From Micromonospora trifolii (GTDB taxonomy: Bacteria > Actinomycetota > Actinomycetes > Mycobacteriales > Micromonosporaceae): DNA of 64,000 nt. Below the pieces are notes generated by a model. That model worked only from the letters and a program-made list of their open reading frames with translations. It was not told the origin of the DNA and searched no databases. The translations under genes and the position numbers were made by a program. The first letter of the stretch is position 1. Each line of letters opens with the position of its first letter. Location: contig NZ_JAKKFD010000002.1 in the NCBI RefSeq assembly GCF_022229005.1, positions 124,001-188,000 of the forward strand, given 5' to 3'. Below are positions 8,162 to 16,327 of the stretch, piece after piece.

Positions 8162-8710
8162 ATGAAGCGCACCAATCTGCTTCTGGCGTCGGTCGGCGGG
8201 TCGGCGGTGCTGGCGGTGGCCGGGGTCGCGCTCGGCGTCAACGCCGCGAACGACTCGCGCACCGGCGGCACGGCTCTCGCTGCGGCAACCGTCGCGCCGA
8301 CGGCCACCGAAGCGCCGGCGATCACCGGTTCGCCGTCGGCCGGCACCCCGTCGGGCACGCCGTCGAGCGGCACCCCGTCCGGTACGCCGTCGACCGGCAG
8401 CGCTCCCGCGGGCAGCGCTGTCGACGAGAAGCGCGCCGGTGAGATCGCGCTCGCCAAGGCCGGTGGCGGTCAGATCGTCGAGGTCGAAGCCGAGCAGGAG
8501 AACGGCCGGCCGGTGTGGAGCGTCGAGATCGTCGCGGGCGACACCGAGCACGAGGTGGACGTCGACCGGGACAACGGTTCGGTGGTCAAGGCCGAGCAGG
8601 AGCCGGTCGACGACGACGACAACGACGCTGACGACAACGACGACGCTGACGACAACGACAACGACAACGACAACGACGCCGACGACAAGGACGACGACGA
8701 CAACGACTGA
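8162..8710 (+). CDS. Exported PepSY-like protein with Asp/Asn-rich tail
   Basis: A 182-residue protein. An N-terminal signal or anchor helix (about 5-30) is followed by a Pro/Ser/Thr/Gly-rich low-complexity spacer (about 45-85) and a PepSY-like core with KRAGEIALAKAGGGQIVEVE and WSVEIVAGDTEHEVDVDRDNGSVV. It ends in about 35 residues made almost only of Asp and Asn. PepSY domains are usually extracytoplasmic modulators. The acidic tail could bind calcium, but no canonical EF-hand or RTX repeat is present, so this is inference. The start at 8162 has a good ribosome-binding site (AAAGGTGG). Confidence 0.75.
   Translation: MKRTNLLLASVGGSAVLAVAGVALGVNAANDSRTGGTALAAATVAPTATEAPAITGSPSAGTPSGTPSSGTPSGTPSTGSAPAGSAVDEKRAGEIALAKAGGGQIVEVEAEQENGRPVWSVEIVAGDTEHEVDVDRDNGSVVKAEQEPVDDDDNDADDNDDADDNDNDNDNDADDKDDDDND
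8342..8397. repeat. Degenerate Gly-Thr-Pro-Ser repeat
   Basis: Short imperfect repeats of ggcaccccgtcg-like units encode (S)GTPSGTPS in the spacer of the PepSY-like protein. It is in-frame low-complexity sequence, not a mobile element. Confidence 0.7.
8608..8707. repeat. GAC/AAC trinucleotide-rich tract (Asp/Asn tail)
   Basis: About 100 bp composed of gac and aac codons with occasional gct, gcc and aag. It encodes the acidic C-terminus of the PepSY-like protein. Slippage at such tracts could vary tail length between strains. Confidence 0.8.
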
Positions 8711-8727
8711 CCGGCGACGCGTTGTGA

Positions 8728-8770
8728 CGCGGTGGTCGGACCGTCCTTCGCGGGCGGCCCGACCACCGCG
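8728..8770. terminator. Bidirectional terminator hairpin
   Basis: A 12-bp perfect stem (CGCGGTGGTCGG pairing with CCGACCACCGCG) whose 19-base interior can pair further around a TTCG loop. It lies between two convergent genes, just after the PepSY-like stop and just before the ABC exporter stop. Confidence 0.8.
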
Positions 8771-8774
8771 TGCG

Positions 8775-10667
8775 TCAGATGGCGACGCGTTGCTCCTGGA
8801 CCGTCGGCTGGTCCTGGGCGAACTGGGTGCGGTACAACTCGTGGTAGCGGCCGCCAGCCGCGAGCAGGTCACTGTGTCGCCCGCGCTCGACGATGCGTCC
8901 CGCCTCTACGACGAGGATCTGGTCGGCCGCCCGGATGGTGGAGAGCCGGTGCGCGATGACCACGCTCGTCCGACCGGTCAGCGCCTCGGCGAGGGCGTCC
9001 TGAACGGCCGCCTCCGAGGTGGAGTCGAGATGCGCGGTGGCCTCGTCGAGAATGACCACACGCGGACGAGCCAGCAGCAGTCGCGCGATGGTGAGCCGTT
9101 GCCGTTCCCCACCGGACAGGCGGTACCCTCGCTCGCCGACGACGGTGTCCAGCCCATCGGGCAGTGAGCGGATCAGGTCGTCGAGGCGGGCCCGCCGGAG
9201 CACATCCCACATCTCGTCCTCGGTCGCGTCCGGCTGGGCGAACACCAGGTTGGCGCGGATGCTCTCGTGGAAGAGGTGCCCGTCCTGGGTCACCACACCC
9301 AACGCCGTCCGGATCGACTCGGCCGACAGCTCACGTACGTCGACGTCGGCAAGTTTCACCGCGCCGTCCTCGACGTCGTACAGGCGAGGCACAAGCTGCG
9401 CGATCGTCGACTTGCCCGCCCCGGAGGAGCCGACGAGCGCCACCATCTGCCCCGCTTCGGCGCGGAACGACACCCCGTGCAGCACCTCCTCACCGCCGCG
9501 CGTGTCGAGCTTCGCCACGTCCTCGAGGGACGCGAGCGACACCTTGTCCGCCGAGGGGTAACCGAACCGGACCCCGTCGAACTCGACAGCGACCGGCCCC
9601 TCCGGAAGGGGTCGGGCGTCGGACCTGTCGAGGATCAGCGGCTTGAGGTCGAGGACCTCGAACACCCGCTCGAAGCTCACCAGCGCGCTCATCACCTCGA
9701 CCCGAGCACTGGCCAGCGAGGTCAACGGTGCGTAGAGCCGCGACAGGAGCAACGCGAGGGCGACCACCGTCCCGGCGTCGAGACTGCCCCGTAGGGCGTA
9801 GAGACCACCGAGCCCGTAGACCAGGGCCAACGCCAGCGAACCAACGACGGTGAGCGCGGTGATGAAGACCCACTGGAGCATCGCGGCGCGGACGCCGATG
9901 TCCCGGACCCGACGTGCCCGCGCCGCGAACTCGGCGGACTCCTCGGCCGGCCGCCCGTACAGCTTGACCAGCGTGGCGCCGGGCGCGGAGAAGCGTTCCG
10001 TCATCCGGGTACTCATGGCCGCGTTGTGCTCGGCCGCTTCACGCTGCAACTGGGCGAGCTTCGAGCCCATCCGGCGGGCCGGAAGAACGAAGATCGGCAG
10101 CAGAACGAGCGCCAGCAGCGTGATCTGCCAGGAGAAGGTGAGCATCACGGCCAACGTCAGCATCAGCGTGACGGCGTTGCCGACCACACTCGACAGGGTG
10201 TCGCTGAAGGCCCTCTGCGCGCCGATCACGTCGTTGTTGAGGCGGCTGACCAGCGCACCTGTGCGGGTCCGCGTGAAGAACGCCACCGGCATGCGCTGAA
10301 CGTGGTCGAAGACAGCCGTCCGCAGTTGAACGATCAGCCCCTCACCGATGCTGGCGGAGAGAAATCGCGTCACCAGGCCCAGCCCGGCCTCGGCGAGGGC
10401 GATCACGGCGATCAGCACGGCCAACCGGATCACCACGCCGCTGTCGGCGCCGTCGACGATCGCGTCGACCACCCGGCCGGCGAGAACGGGCGCTGCCACA
10501 GTGAGAACCGCAGTCACCACACTCAACAACAGGAACCTGACGATCAAGGCGCGGTGTGGCCGTGCGAACTGCGCGATCCGCTTCAAGGTGGCGCGGGACA
10601 GCGGCCGCTCGTCCTGCGCGTTCATCGCGTGGTGCAGGGACATCCACGCGGTAATTTCCATGCTCAT
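8775..10667 (-). CDS. ABC exporter, fused permease and ATPase (half-transporter)
   Basis: A 630-residue half-transporter. The transmembrane domain (about 35-330, six helices) has the type IV exporter pattern, including ARTRTGALVSRLNNDV-like sequence. The ATPase has Walker A GSSGAGKST (about 413-421), signature LSGGERQRL (about 517) and Walker B VVILDEATAHLD (about 540), followed by the H-loop VVIAHRLST. It should act as a homodimer or with an unseen partner, exporting a drug-like or lipid substrate. The start at 10667 has an ideal GGAGG site 6 bases upstream and sits just behind a MerR-type promoter. Confidence 0.9.
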   Translation of the reverse strand: MSMEITAWMSLHHAMNAQDERPLSRATLKRIAQFARPHRALIVRFLLLSVVTAVLTVAAPVLAGRVVDAIVDGADSGVVIRLAVLIAVIALAEAGLGLVTRFLSASIGEGLIVQLRTAVFDHVQRMPVAFFTRTRTGALVSRLNNDVIGAQRAFSDTLSSVVGNAVTLMLTLAVMLTFSWQITLLALVLLPIFVLPARRMGSKLAQLQREAAEHNAAMSTRMTERFSAPGATLVKLYGRPAEESAEFAARARRVRDIGVRAAMLQWVFITALTVVGSLALALVYGLGGLYALRGSLDAGTVVALALLLSRLYAPLTSLASARVEVMSALVSFERVFEVLDLKPLILDRSDARPLPEGPVAVEFDGVRFGYPSADKVSLASLEDVAKLDTRGGEEVLHGVSFRAEAGQMVALVGSSGAGKSTIAQLVPRLYDVEDGAVKLADVDVRELSAESIRTALGVVTQDGHLFHESIRANLVFAQPDATEDEMWDVLRRARLDDLIRSLPDGLDTVVGERGYRLSGGERQRLTIARLLLARPRVVILDEATAHLDSTSEAAVQDALAEALTGRTSVVIAHRLSTIRAADQILVVEAGRIVERGRHSDLLAAGGRYHELYRTQFAQDQPTVQEQRVAI

Positions 10668-10672
10668 TCCGT

Positions 10673-10688
10673 ACCTCCGATACCGGAG
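10673..10688. promoter_or_regulatory. Inverted repeat overlapping the exporter ribosome-binding site
   Basis: CCTCCG, four bases, CGGAGG: a perfect 6-bp dyad. On the minus strand the downstream arm supplies the GGAGG ribosome-binding site of the ABC exporter. Pairing would hide that site, but the arm is short and the effect is speculative. Confidence 0.4.
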
Positions 10689-10717
10689 GCTAGGACCTCA
10701 CCCGAGCTTGAGGTCAA
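10687..10717 (-). promoter_or_regulatory. MerR-type promoter of the ABC exporter
   Basis: On the minus strand, -35 TTGACC (10717-10712) and -10 TAGCCT (10692-10687) are separated by 19 bp, longer than the usual 17. The spacer region carries the dyad GACCTCA, eight bases, TGAGGTC (10694-10715). A 19-bp spacer with a centred dyad is the hallmark of promoters that MerR-family activators untwist. No merR gene is encoded in the window, so the regulator must lie elsewhere. Confidence 0.75.
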
Positions 10718-11260
10718 GTCGCCACGCGAGTCCGTGGCTACGGGTTGTACACGCTGGCCGTAGCCCAGGACCGCAGTGGTGCCGTCGATGACATCCGGTA
10801 CCGCCCTCAACGACGACGACCTCGCGCCCATGAAGCACCGGCGCGTGGAGGTTGTTCCACAAGCCGTCGCGGCTCGCTGCGGGTCGTCTTGGGCCGTCGT
10901 GGGTGGCGCAGGCGGCTGAATGCGTTGCGGGTCGTGGTGGGCTGTCGGGCTGTGGAAGGCGATCGTGAGCTGTTGCGAGTTGCGTTGTGCCGCTGCTGGC
11001 CGACGACAGCGTCACCTGGCTCGCCGGCCGACGCGGCGTTGCAACCCGGCGCAGGCCGTCGTGAGCTGCTGCGGGTCAGTGCGAACCGCTGCGAGCTGCT
11101 CTCTTCTCGACCCAGCCGGCACGCGCCCGGGACGTGCCGCTCGGCGCTTCGGCCTTCGCGGTGGGTGCCTGACCAACCAGCCTCCTAGGATGCCTTAGGC
11201 GGTGTGCGGTGGGCGACGGTCGCGACCCGACAAGGGGTGATCGTTCTCGGCTGCCTGCCC
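10718..11260. other. Non-coding stretch with short degenerate repeats
   Basis: About 540 bp without a convincing gene on either strand; the open frames have no family-like sequence. It contains a repeated motif, TCGTGAGCTGYTGCGRGT, at 10963-10980 and 11059-11076. Further gctgcgggtc- and ctgcgagctgct-like variants occur around 10877 and 11089. I see no IS end, tRNA or attachment site. Confidence 0.5.
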
Positions 11261-12511
11261 CTATGTTCGTCGGTGGTAGTGGTTGCGGCGGGGGAGTTGT
11301 TCGGGGTCGAGCCAGGCTGGTGGGACGAATTCGGGGTGGCCGTCGTGGCCGAGATGGACGGTCCAGTCGCTGTGGTGTAGGTGGCGGTGGTGGTGGCCGC
11401 AGAGCAGGACGGCGTTGTCGAGGCTGGTGTCGCCGCCGTCGGCCCAGTGCCGGATGTGGTGGGCGTGGCACCAGCGCGGTGGTCGGTCGCAGCCGGGGAA
11501 GGCGCAGCCGCGGTCGCGGAGTATGAGGGCGCGGCGTAGTGGCCCGGTGATGAGGCGGCGTTGTCGGCCGACGTCGAGGACTTGGCCGGTGGCGCCGAGG
11601 ACGGTGGGCAGGATGGTGGCGTCGCAGGCGAGCCGGCGCACGGTGTCCGGGGCGAGGCTGAGGCCGGTGTCGAGGGTGCCGGCACCGAGTTGCCGGGTCA
11701 GTCCGTCGTAGCTGGTGGTGACGACGATCTGCGCGGGGTCGCCGCCGCTGTCGGGTAGCTCACTGGTGCGGAGGGCGAGTCGGCAGACATCGGCGAGGGC
11801 GTCGTGGCGGCGTTGTCCGGGGGAGCGGGTGTCGTCGGGGCCGGAGGGCGCGGTCAGTGGGTCGATGGCGGCGCGGAACAGGCCGGCGGTTTCGGCGTCG
11901 AGGGTGCCGGTGAGTCGCAGGCGGCCGTCGGTCTGTTCGGACAGGGTGAGGTGCCGGTCGAGGGCGGCGCGGCGTGCTTGTGCGTGCAGGGCGGCGTGGG
12001 CGGTGGCGTCGGCGATGTCGGGGGCGACGTGGTCGAGGATGCGGGTGCCGAGTTTGCGCAGGTGGGTGGGGTCGAACTGGGCGGCCCAGTCGGTGAGCAG
12101 GCTGACGGCCTTGTCGGCGGCCTGTGTGCCGGCGGTGGCCTGGACGGTGGTGACGGTGTCGGTGATGACTCGGGCCTGGTCGAGGGTGAGGTGCCCGTCG
12201 GCTAGGGCTTGTCGGATGCCGGGGTTGCCGGTGTCGAGGGCGGTGGCGAGGTCGATCAGGCGGCGGGCGGCGGGGACGGTGAGTCGTAGTCGTTCGCGCA
12301 GCCACACGGCGGTGTTGGAGGCGCCCTGGGTGCGGGCGGTGCCGCGGGCGTCGATCTCGCGGATGAGGGTGAGGGTGACGGCGGCGAGGCGGTGCTGAAG
12401 GCGGTGCGCGGCGTCGAGCGCGGCGATCAGGTCATGTTCCGGGAGCGGCCATGCGGGGGCGTCGACGCAGGCGGCGACCGCGTCGTCTGCCTGCGCCAAC
12501 TCCTCGACCAT
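11261..12511 (-). CDS. DUF222 and HNH endonuclease domain protein
   Basis: A 416-residue protein with an N-terminal helical DUF222 region (about 20-300: ARGTARTQGASNTAVWLRERL, then ARVITD) and a C-terminal HNH nuclease (about 327-375). The nuclease contains RDRGCAFPGCDRPPRWCHAHHIRHW, LDNAVLLCGHHHRHLH and the two metal-binding cysteines. This architecture matches the multi-copy actinobacterial family known from mycobacteria as the 13E12 repeat family. Its role is not established; it behaves as a dispersed repetitive gene rather than a transposase. Codon use matches the neighbours but is strongly biased to short GC-rich words. Confidence 0.85.
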   Translation of the reverse strand: MVEELAQADDAVAACVDAPAWPLPEHDLIAALDAAHRLQHRLAAVTLTLIREIDARGTARTQGASNTAVWLRERLRLTVPAARRLIDLATALDTGNPGIRQALADGHLTLDQARVITDTVTTVQATAGTQAADKAVSLLTDWAAQFDPTHLRKLGTRILDHVAPDIADATAHAALHAQARRAALDRHLTLSEQTDGRLRLTGTLDAETAGLFRAAIDPLTAPSGPDDTRSPGQRRHDALADVCRLALRTSELPDSGGDPAQIVVTTSYDGLTRQLGAGTLDTGLSLAPDTVRRLACDATILPTVLGATGQVLDVGRQRRLITGPLRRALILRDRGCAFPGCDRPPRWCHAHHIRHWADGGDTSLDNAVLLCGHHHRHLHHSDWTVHLGHDGHPEFVPPAWLDPEQLPRRNHYHRRT

Positions 12512-12690
12512 GACCCGACACTAGAACAGGTGTACGACACTTTCAGTCACCATGATCGATTGATGAGCTGTGCTCGCGGGAGTGGGCGGGTGGAGACAGC
12601 GTGATCGAGTCGGCGGTGTGCTGCGGCGCGCACTCGCGCTGGTGACCGACGCGCCATGACCCTCTGCGATGTCAATGCCTTAGTTCTATG

Positions 12691-13329
12691 TCAAGCGATG
12701 AACTTAAAGATCTTGCCGTTGGTGTCCAGCTGCTCTGTGGTGCCCGCGAAGCGATGAACCCCGACGGAGAACAGCACACCGTCGGGGGCGTGGAAGGCCT
12801 GTTCGGCGAACCCGGCGTCGGCCAACCACGTTCGGATCCTTGGTGTGAGGTCGGGCGCGCGTCGGGTCCTGGTCCAGATCACCGTGGCGTCAGCGGCGCA
12901 GAGCTGTGGCAGCGCGTTGATGGTGGCGTGGGCGTCGGCGTCGCTGATGTTGCCCAGGACTCCCGCCATGATGACAAGGTCGGCAGGCGCCGCCTGTCGG
13001 TAGGAGGCGAGGTCACCCGCGTCGGCCTGTATGACGGTCACCGTGTCGAGGTTCTGGGTGGCTGCTCTGGCTCGGGCTGCGGCGACGTTGCGCGGGTCCC
13101 ACTCGATCAGCGTGACTTCAGCCCGTGTGGCGTCAGGGCGCGAGGCCAGCACGTCCAGGATGTCGCGGCCTTGGCCGGCGCACATGCTGACCACAGACGC
13201 AGGCTTGCCCGGTCGCTCATCGAGCCACGTGGCGACATGGTGCTGAACCAGTCGTAGCCGGCGCGCCAGCGGTGAGCCCTCGTCGGCGTACGGGCTGTGC
13301 CAGGCGTACCAATCCTTGCCGTCGTTCAT
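12691..13329 (-). CDS. Class I SAM-dependent methyltransferase-like protein
   Basis: A 212-residue Rossmann-fold protein. Motif I appears as ASVVSMCAGQGRDILDVLA (SAM-binding Gly-rich loop), motif II as VTLIEWDPRNVAAAR, and an Asp after VIQADAG matches the adenine-binding position. The hydrophobic ADLVIMAGVLGNIS matches motif IV. An N-terminal YAWHSPYADEGSPLARRL stretch is typical of a family of small uncharacterised actinobacterial methyltransferases. ATG at 13329 is preferred over a TTG three codons upstream. The substrate is unknown, and it is not clearly in an operon. Confidence 0.75.
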   Translation of the reverse strand: MNDGKDWYAWHSPYADEGSPLARRLRLVQHHVATWLDERPGKPASVVSMCAGQGRDILDVLASRPDATRAEVTLIEWDPRNVAAARARAATQNLDTVTVIQADAGDLASYRQAAPADLVIMAGVLGNISDADAHATINALPQLCAADATVIWTRTRRAPDLTPRIRTWLADAGFAEQAFHAPDGVLFSVGVHRFAGTTEQLDTNGKIFKFIA

Positions 13330-13360
13330 GGAGACCAAGCCTGCCAGTCTCGCCCGTGGC

Positions 13361-13395
13361 GGCGGGGTCGTCGGCGAACGAACGACGACCCCGCC
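13361..13395 (-). terminator. Terminator of the chitosanase gene
   Basis: A 13-bp perfect stem (GGCGGGGTCGTCG with CGACGACCCCGCC) around a 9-base loop. It lies 15 bases beyond the chitosanase stop on the minus strand and 30 bases upstream of the methyltransferase gene, separating the two. Confidence 0.75.
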
Positions 13396-13409
13396 ACCGT
13401 TCCAACCGC

Positions 13410-14618
13410 TCAGCCGATGCGGAACTGGTCGCCGTAGACGGCGAACACCAGTGGCGTGTTCAGGTTGAAGTTGCCGTTGTTGAGGAACACCCGCTGGGCG
13501 GTGTCGACGCGGGAGGTGTCCGAGTGGGCCTCCTCCTTCTTCATCTCGATGACCCGCTCGTCGAGGAACGCGTTGAGCCAGGTTCGCTCGTCGCCGCCCT
13601 GGGCTGGGGGCTTGGCCCGGTTCAGGGCACGGTTGCGGATCTGGCGCATGCCCTCGTACCCGTGCATGACCGCCGCGTCGTAGTAGGCGAACTGACCGAG
13701 CGCCCGGACCTGGTCGTTCTTGCCGTCGCGTACCGATGGGTTGAAGTAGACCCTGTCGCGTTCGGCCTCCTGGGCGGCCTGGAAGACCGAGTCGGTGGCC
13801 GCGGTCCGCCAGTCGCGGGGGAAGTTGGGGTCGAGACCGGCGTGCGACGGGGTGCCGTTGACGTTGCGCAGCGCCGGCAGGTAGCCGGCGAGTACGTTGC
13901 CCGGCTTGGTGCGGGTGTACGCCTCGACCAGTTCGAGCATGTCACCGGTGCCGGAGCAGAAGCCGATGATGCCGGCGGTGTAGCCCCGCCCGTCGCCGAT
14001 GTCCTCGATGTAGGAGAACTGCGCGCGCCAGTCGAGCGACGAGTTCTCCGCGGCCGAGACGAGCTGCATGGCGACGTTTTTCTTCGCCGGGTCGTCGAGG
14101 TTGGTGCCGCTCGGGGTGGTGGGCGTGGGGGTGGGGGTGCCGCCGCCCGGCAGGGTCCACCGCTGGTTCGTCGTGCCGCCGCAGGTCCAGATCTGCAACC
14201 GGGCGCCGTTCGCGGTGCTCCGGTCGGTGACGTCGAGGCACTTGCCGGAGCCGGAGTTGACGAGCGCACCGTTGCTGGCGGTCCACTTCTGCGCGCCGGA
14301 GTTGTTGCAGTCGTACAGCTGCACCTTGGCGCCGTTGGCGGTCGACGCCGCGGTGACGTCGAGGCACTTGCCGAGTGCCCGGATCGAGTTGTCGGTGTTG
14401 CCGACGGTCCACGTCTGGGCCGCGCTGCCGTTGCAGTCGTAGAGCTGGACGGCCGTGCCGTTGGCCGCGCTGGCGCCGGCCACGTCGATGCACTTACCGC
14501 CGAGGCCGGTGATCGGGCCGGCGGTCGCGGCGCTCGCCGACGGCAGGCCGTAGCCGACGGCGGCGACGCCGACCAGCAGGGTGCCCACGACGTAGGCGGC
14601 TGTTCTCTTGTGAACCAT
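13410..14618 (-). CDS. Secreted GH46 chitosanase with N-terminal ricin-type CBM13
   Basis: 402 residues. The signal peptide (about 1-31, ending ASA) is followed by a ricin-B lectin module (about 35-155) with three beta-trefoil repeats of the GKCLDV...NG..VQLYDCN type, a Pro-Thr linker, and a GH46 catalytic domain (about 172-402). Glu191 in SAAENSS and Asp209 in DIGDGRGYTAGIIGF are spaced 18 residues apart, as in known GH46 chitosanases; they are the acid and base that hydrolyse beta-1,4-glucosamine chains. The start at 14618 has GAGGAA upstream; an upstream extension of the frame lacks signal-peptide character. The lectin module sits before the enzyme, an unusual order worth noting. Confidence 0.93.
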   Translation of the reverse strand: MVHKRTAAYVVGTLLVGVAAVGYGLPSASAATAGPITGLGGKCIDVAGASAANGTAVQLYDCNGSAAQTWTVGNTDNSIRALGKCLDVTAASTANGAKVQLYDCNNSGAQKWTASNGALVNSGSGKCLDVTDRSTANGARLQIWTCGGTTNQRWTLPGGGTPTPTPTTPSGTNLDDPAKKNVAMQLVSAAENSSLDWRAQFSYIEDIGDGRGYTAGIIGFCSGTGDMLELVEAYTRTKPGNVLAGYLPALRNVNGTPSHAGLDPNFPRDWRTAATDSVFQAAQEAERDRVYFNPSVRDGKNDQVRALGQFAYYDAAVMHGYEGMRQIRNRALNRAKPPAQGGDERTWLNAFLDERVIEMKKEEAHSDTSRVDTAQRVFLNNGNFNLNTPLVFAVYGDQFRIG

Positions 14619-14882
14619 TGTGTTCCTCGGGGAAGGGGCGGCGTGCCGCCGGCCGGTCGGTGCGCGGTGCCCGCCGGGGCCGGAGTGCCGCGCCGGGCCA
14701 AGCATCAGGAAACTGTATTAACAGATACCAGTACGTCGATTCCTCGTCAATCGACGACCGCGAGGCGTGACGGCACCTGTTCATCCCGTCGTTGGCGGGA
14801 CGTACCCGCCGGTGACTATCGTCGGGCCGTAACTGATCTACGGGCCGGTCCATCGGAACCAGCACCGTCCGACGGACAGAAG

Positions 14883-15488
14883 ATGGTCATGGAGTCGAGT
14901 CTGCGCGCTCGGGTGCGCGCCGGTGACCCCGGCGCGTTCGCCGAGCTGTTCGACACGTACGCGCGCTCGGTGTACAACCACGCGTTCCGGCTGACCGCCG
15001 ACTGGGCCACGGCCGAGGACGTCATGGCCGCCACCTACCTCCAGGCCTGGCGTTCCCGGCAGCGGGTCACCGAGGAGGGCGGTTCGCTGCGTCCCTGGTT
15101 GCTCGGCATCGCCACCAACGAGGCCCGCAACCACGCCCGCAGCAACCGCCGCTACCGCAGGATGGCCGCAGCGCTGCTCGCCTCCGACGTCACACTGCCC
15201 GACCACGCCGACGAGGTCGCCGGCCGACTCGACGACAGCCGACGCATCGCCGCCGCGATCGACGCGCTGGCCCGGTTACGCCGGCCCGAGCGGGAGGTGC
15301 TGACCCTGTGCCTGTGGGAGGGCCTCGACTACGAGTCCGCGGCGGAGGCGCTGGGGATTCCGGTCGGCACTGTGCGCTCCCGGCTGTCGCGGGCCCGCGC
15401 CCGGCTCCGCACCCTCGTCGACGCCCCACCACGCGCCGCACGGCCGCCAGCCGTGGACGCCTCGCTCGTGCGGGAGGGCAGCCAGTGA
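14883..15488 (+). CDS. ECF-type RNA polymerase sigma factor
   Basis: 201 residues with sigma region 2 (FAELFDTYARSVYNHAFRLTADWATAEDVMAATYLQAW, with the conserved WATAEDV) and region 4 (LRRPEREVLTLCLWEGLDYESAAEALGIPVGTVRSRLSRARARL), joined by an Arg-rich linker. ATG at 14883 or 14889 is the start; a longer open frame upstream is antisense to the chitosanase and not real. The stop overlaps the next start by 4 bp, so the sigma factor is translationally coupled to a membrane protein. In actinobacteria that arrangement usually marks an anti-sigma or co-regulated partner. Confidence 0.9.
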   Translation: MVMESSLRARVRAGDPGAFAELFDTYARSVYNHAFRLTADWATAEDVMAATYLQAWRSRQRVTEEGGSLRPWLLGIATNEARNHARSNRRYRRMAAALLASDVTLPDHADEVAGRLDDSRRIAAAIDALARLRRPEREVLTLCLWEGLDYESAAEALGIPVGTVRSRLSRARARLRTLVDAPPRAARPPAVDASLVREGSQ

Positions 15489-16198
15489 GCGCGCCGGACC
15501 CGACCGAGTGGGCGGAGATCGCCCCCCACCCCGGTGATCACGACCTGCCGGCGGGCCGGCACGAGCTGCACCGCAGCCGTCTGCTGACGGCGATCGCGCA
15601 GCAGCCGCGTACCCGATCAAGGGCCTTCGGGCCGCTGCGGCCCGCGCTCGCGGCGGCCGCGTTGGCACTGGTCGCGGCGGGGATCGGCGGAGGGCTCGCG
15701 GCCCGGTCCGGCGACGCGCCCCCGGCCGCGCTCCCGTCGCCCGAGGCGAGCCGCTCGGCCGCGCGGCCGGCGCCGCCGGGCACGGCCGCCAAGAATCGTG
15801 GGTACGGCACGGTGCGCCAACTCACCGACACGGCCGACCTGGTGGTTCGCGGCGAGGTGGCGTCGGTGGCGGACGGGCGGGCGGTCTACCGGGTGGCGGA
15901 GGTGCTCTACCGCGCCCCGGGTGCTCCGGTGCCGACCGAGATCGTGGTGGCCGCGGAGCCAGCCGGGCCGGCCGGCCGGCCGACAGTCCTCTACCTGGGC
16001 CTCGCTGACCCGGGTGCGCGCGTCTACCGTCCGCTCGGCGGCGAGTTCGGGATCTTCGACCTCGCCGGGGAGACGGCGACCAGCCGGTCACCGGCGATGT
16101 CGGTGACCGGTCTGCGCACCGAGGACGCCACCGGGGCGGGTCGCGCGTTCGTCACCACGTTGGCCGAGCTTCGTCAGCTCGCCCGCGAGCGGCGCTGA
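15485..16198 (+). CDS. Sigma-linked membrane protein, possible anti-sigma factor
   Basis: 237 residues starting at GTG in a 4-bp overlap with the sigma gene. A short cytoplasmic N-terminus (about 1-50: RHELHRSRLLTAIAQ) resembles those of sigma-linked actinobacterial membrane proteins. One transmembrane helix follows (about 54-75), then a Pro/Ala spacer and an extracytoplasmic domain from about 100. That domain (RGYGTVRQLTDTADLVVRGEV, later FGIFDLAG and SVTGLRTEDATGAG) is clearly homologous to the lipoprotein encoded next. No zinc-binding HxxxCxxC anti-sigma motif is present. A role as signal-transducing anti-sigma is inference from position and topology. Confidence 0.65.
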   Translation: MSAPDPTEWAEIAPHPGDHDLPAGRHELHRSRLLTAIAQQPRTRSRAFGPLRPALAAAALALVAAGIGGGLAARSGDAPPAALPSPEASRSAARPAPPGTAAKNRGYGTVRQLTDTADLVVRGEVASVADGRAVYRVAEVLYRAPGAPVPTEIVVAAEPAGPAGRPTVLYLGLADPGARVYRPLGGEFGIFDLAGETATSRSPAMSVTGLRTEDATGAGRAFVTTLAELRQLARERR

Positions 16199-16327
16199 CT
16201 CCGGAGAAGCTGAGCCCGGAGAAAAAGAATGGAACTCGGTGCCCGGGCCGCACAGATAGAAGGCGTAAGCAGTGCCGCGTTCCGAGCGAGACGGCCCGGG
16301 ACGGCACCGAGACGCGAGGAGCGTTCC

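Noticed and set aside
8608..8707. Possible CRISPR or tandem-repeat array
   Set aside because: It is a codon-level Asp/Asn tract in frame with a gene, with no spacers.
11261..12511. DUF222/HNH gene as an active mobile element
   Set aside because: No terminal repeats, target duplication or recombinase were seen. The family is repetitive but not known to be autonomous.
13272..14882. Extension of the sigma-factor frame over the chitosanase
   Set aside because: The upstream part is antisense to the GH46 gene. The sigma-2 domain begins right after ATG 14883.
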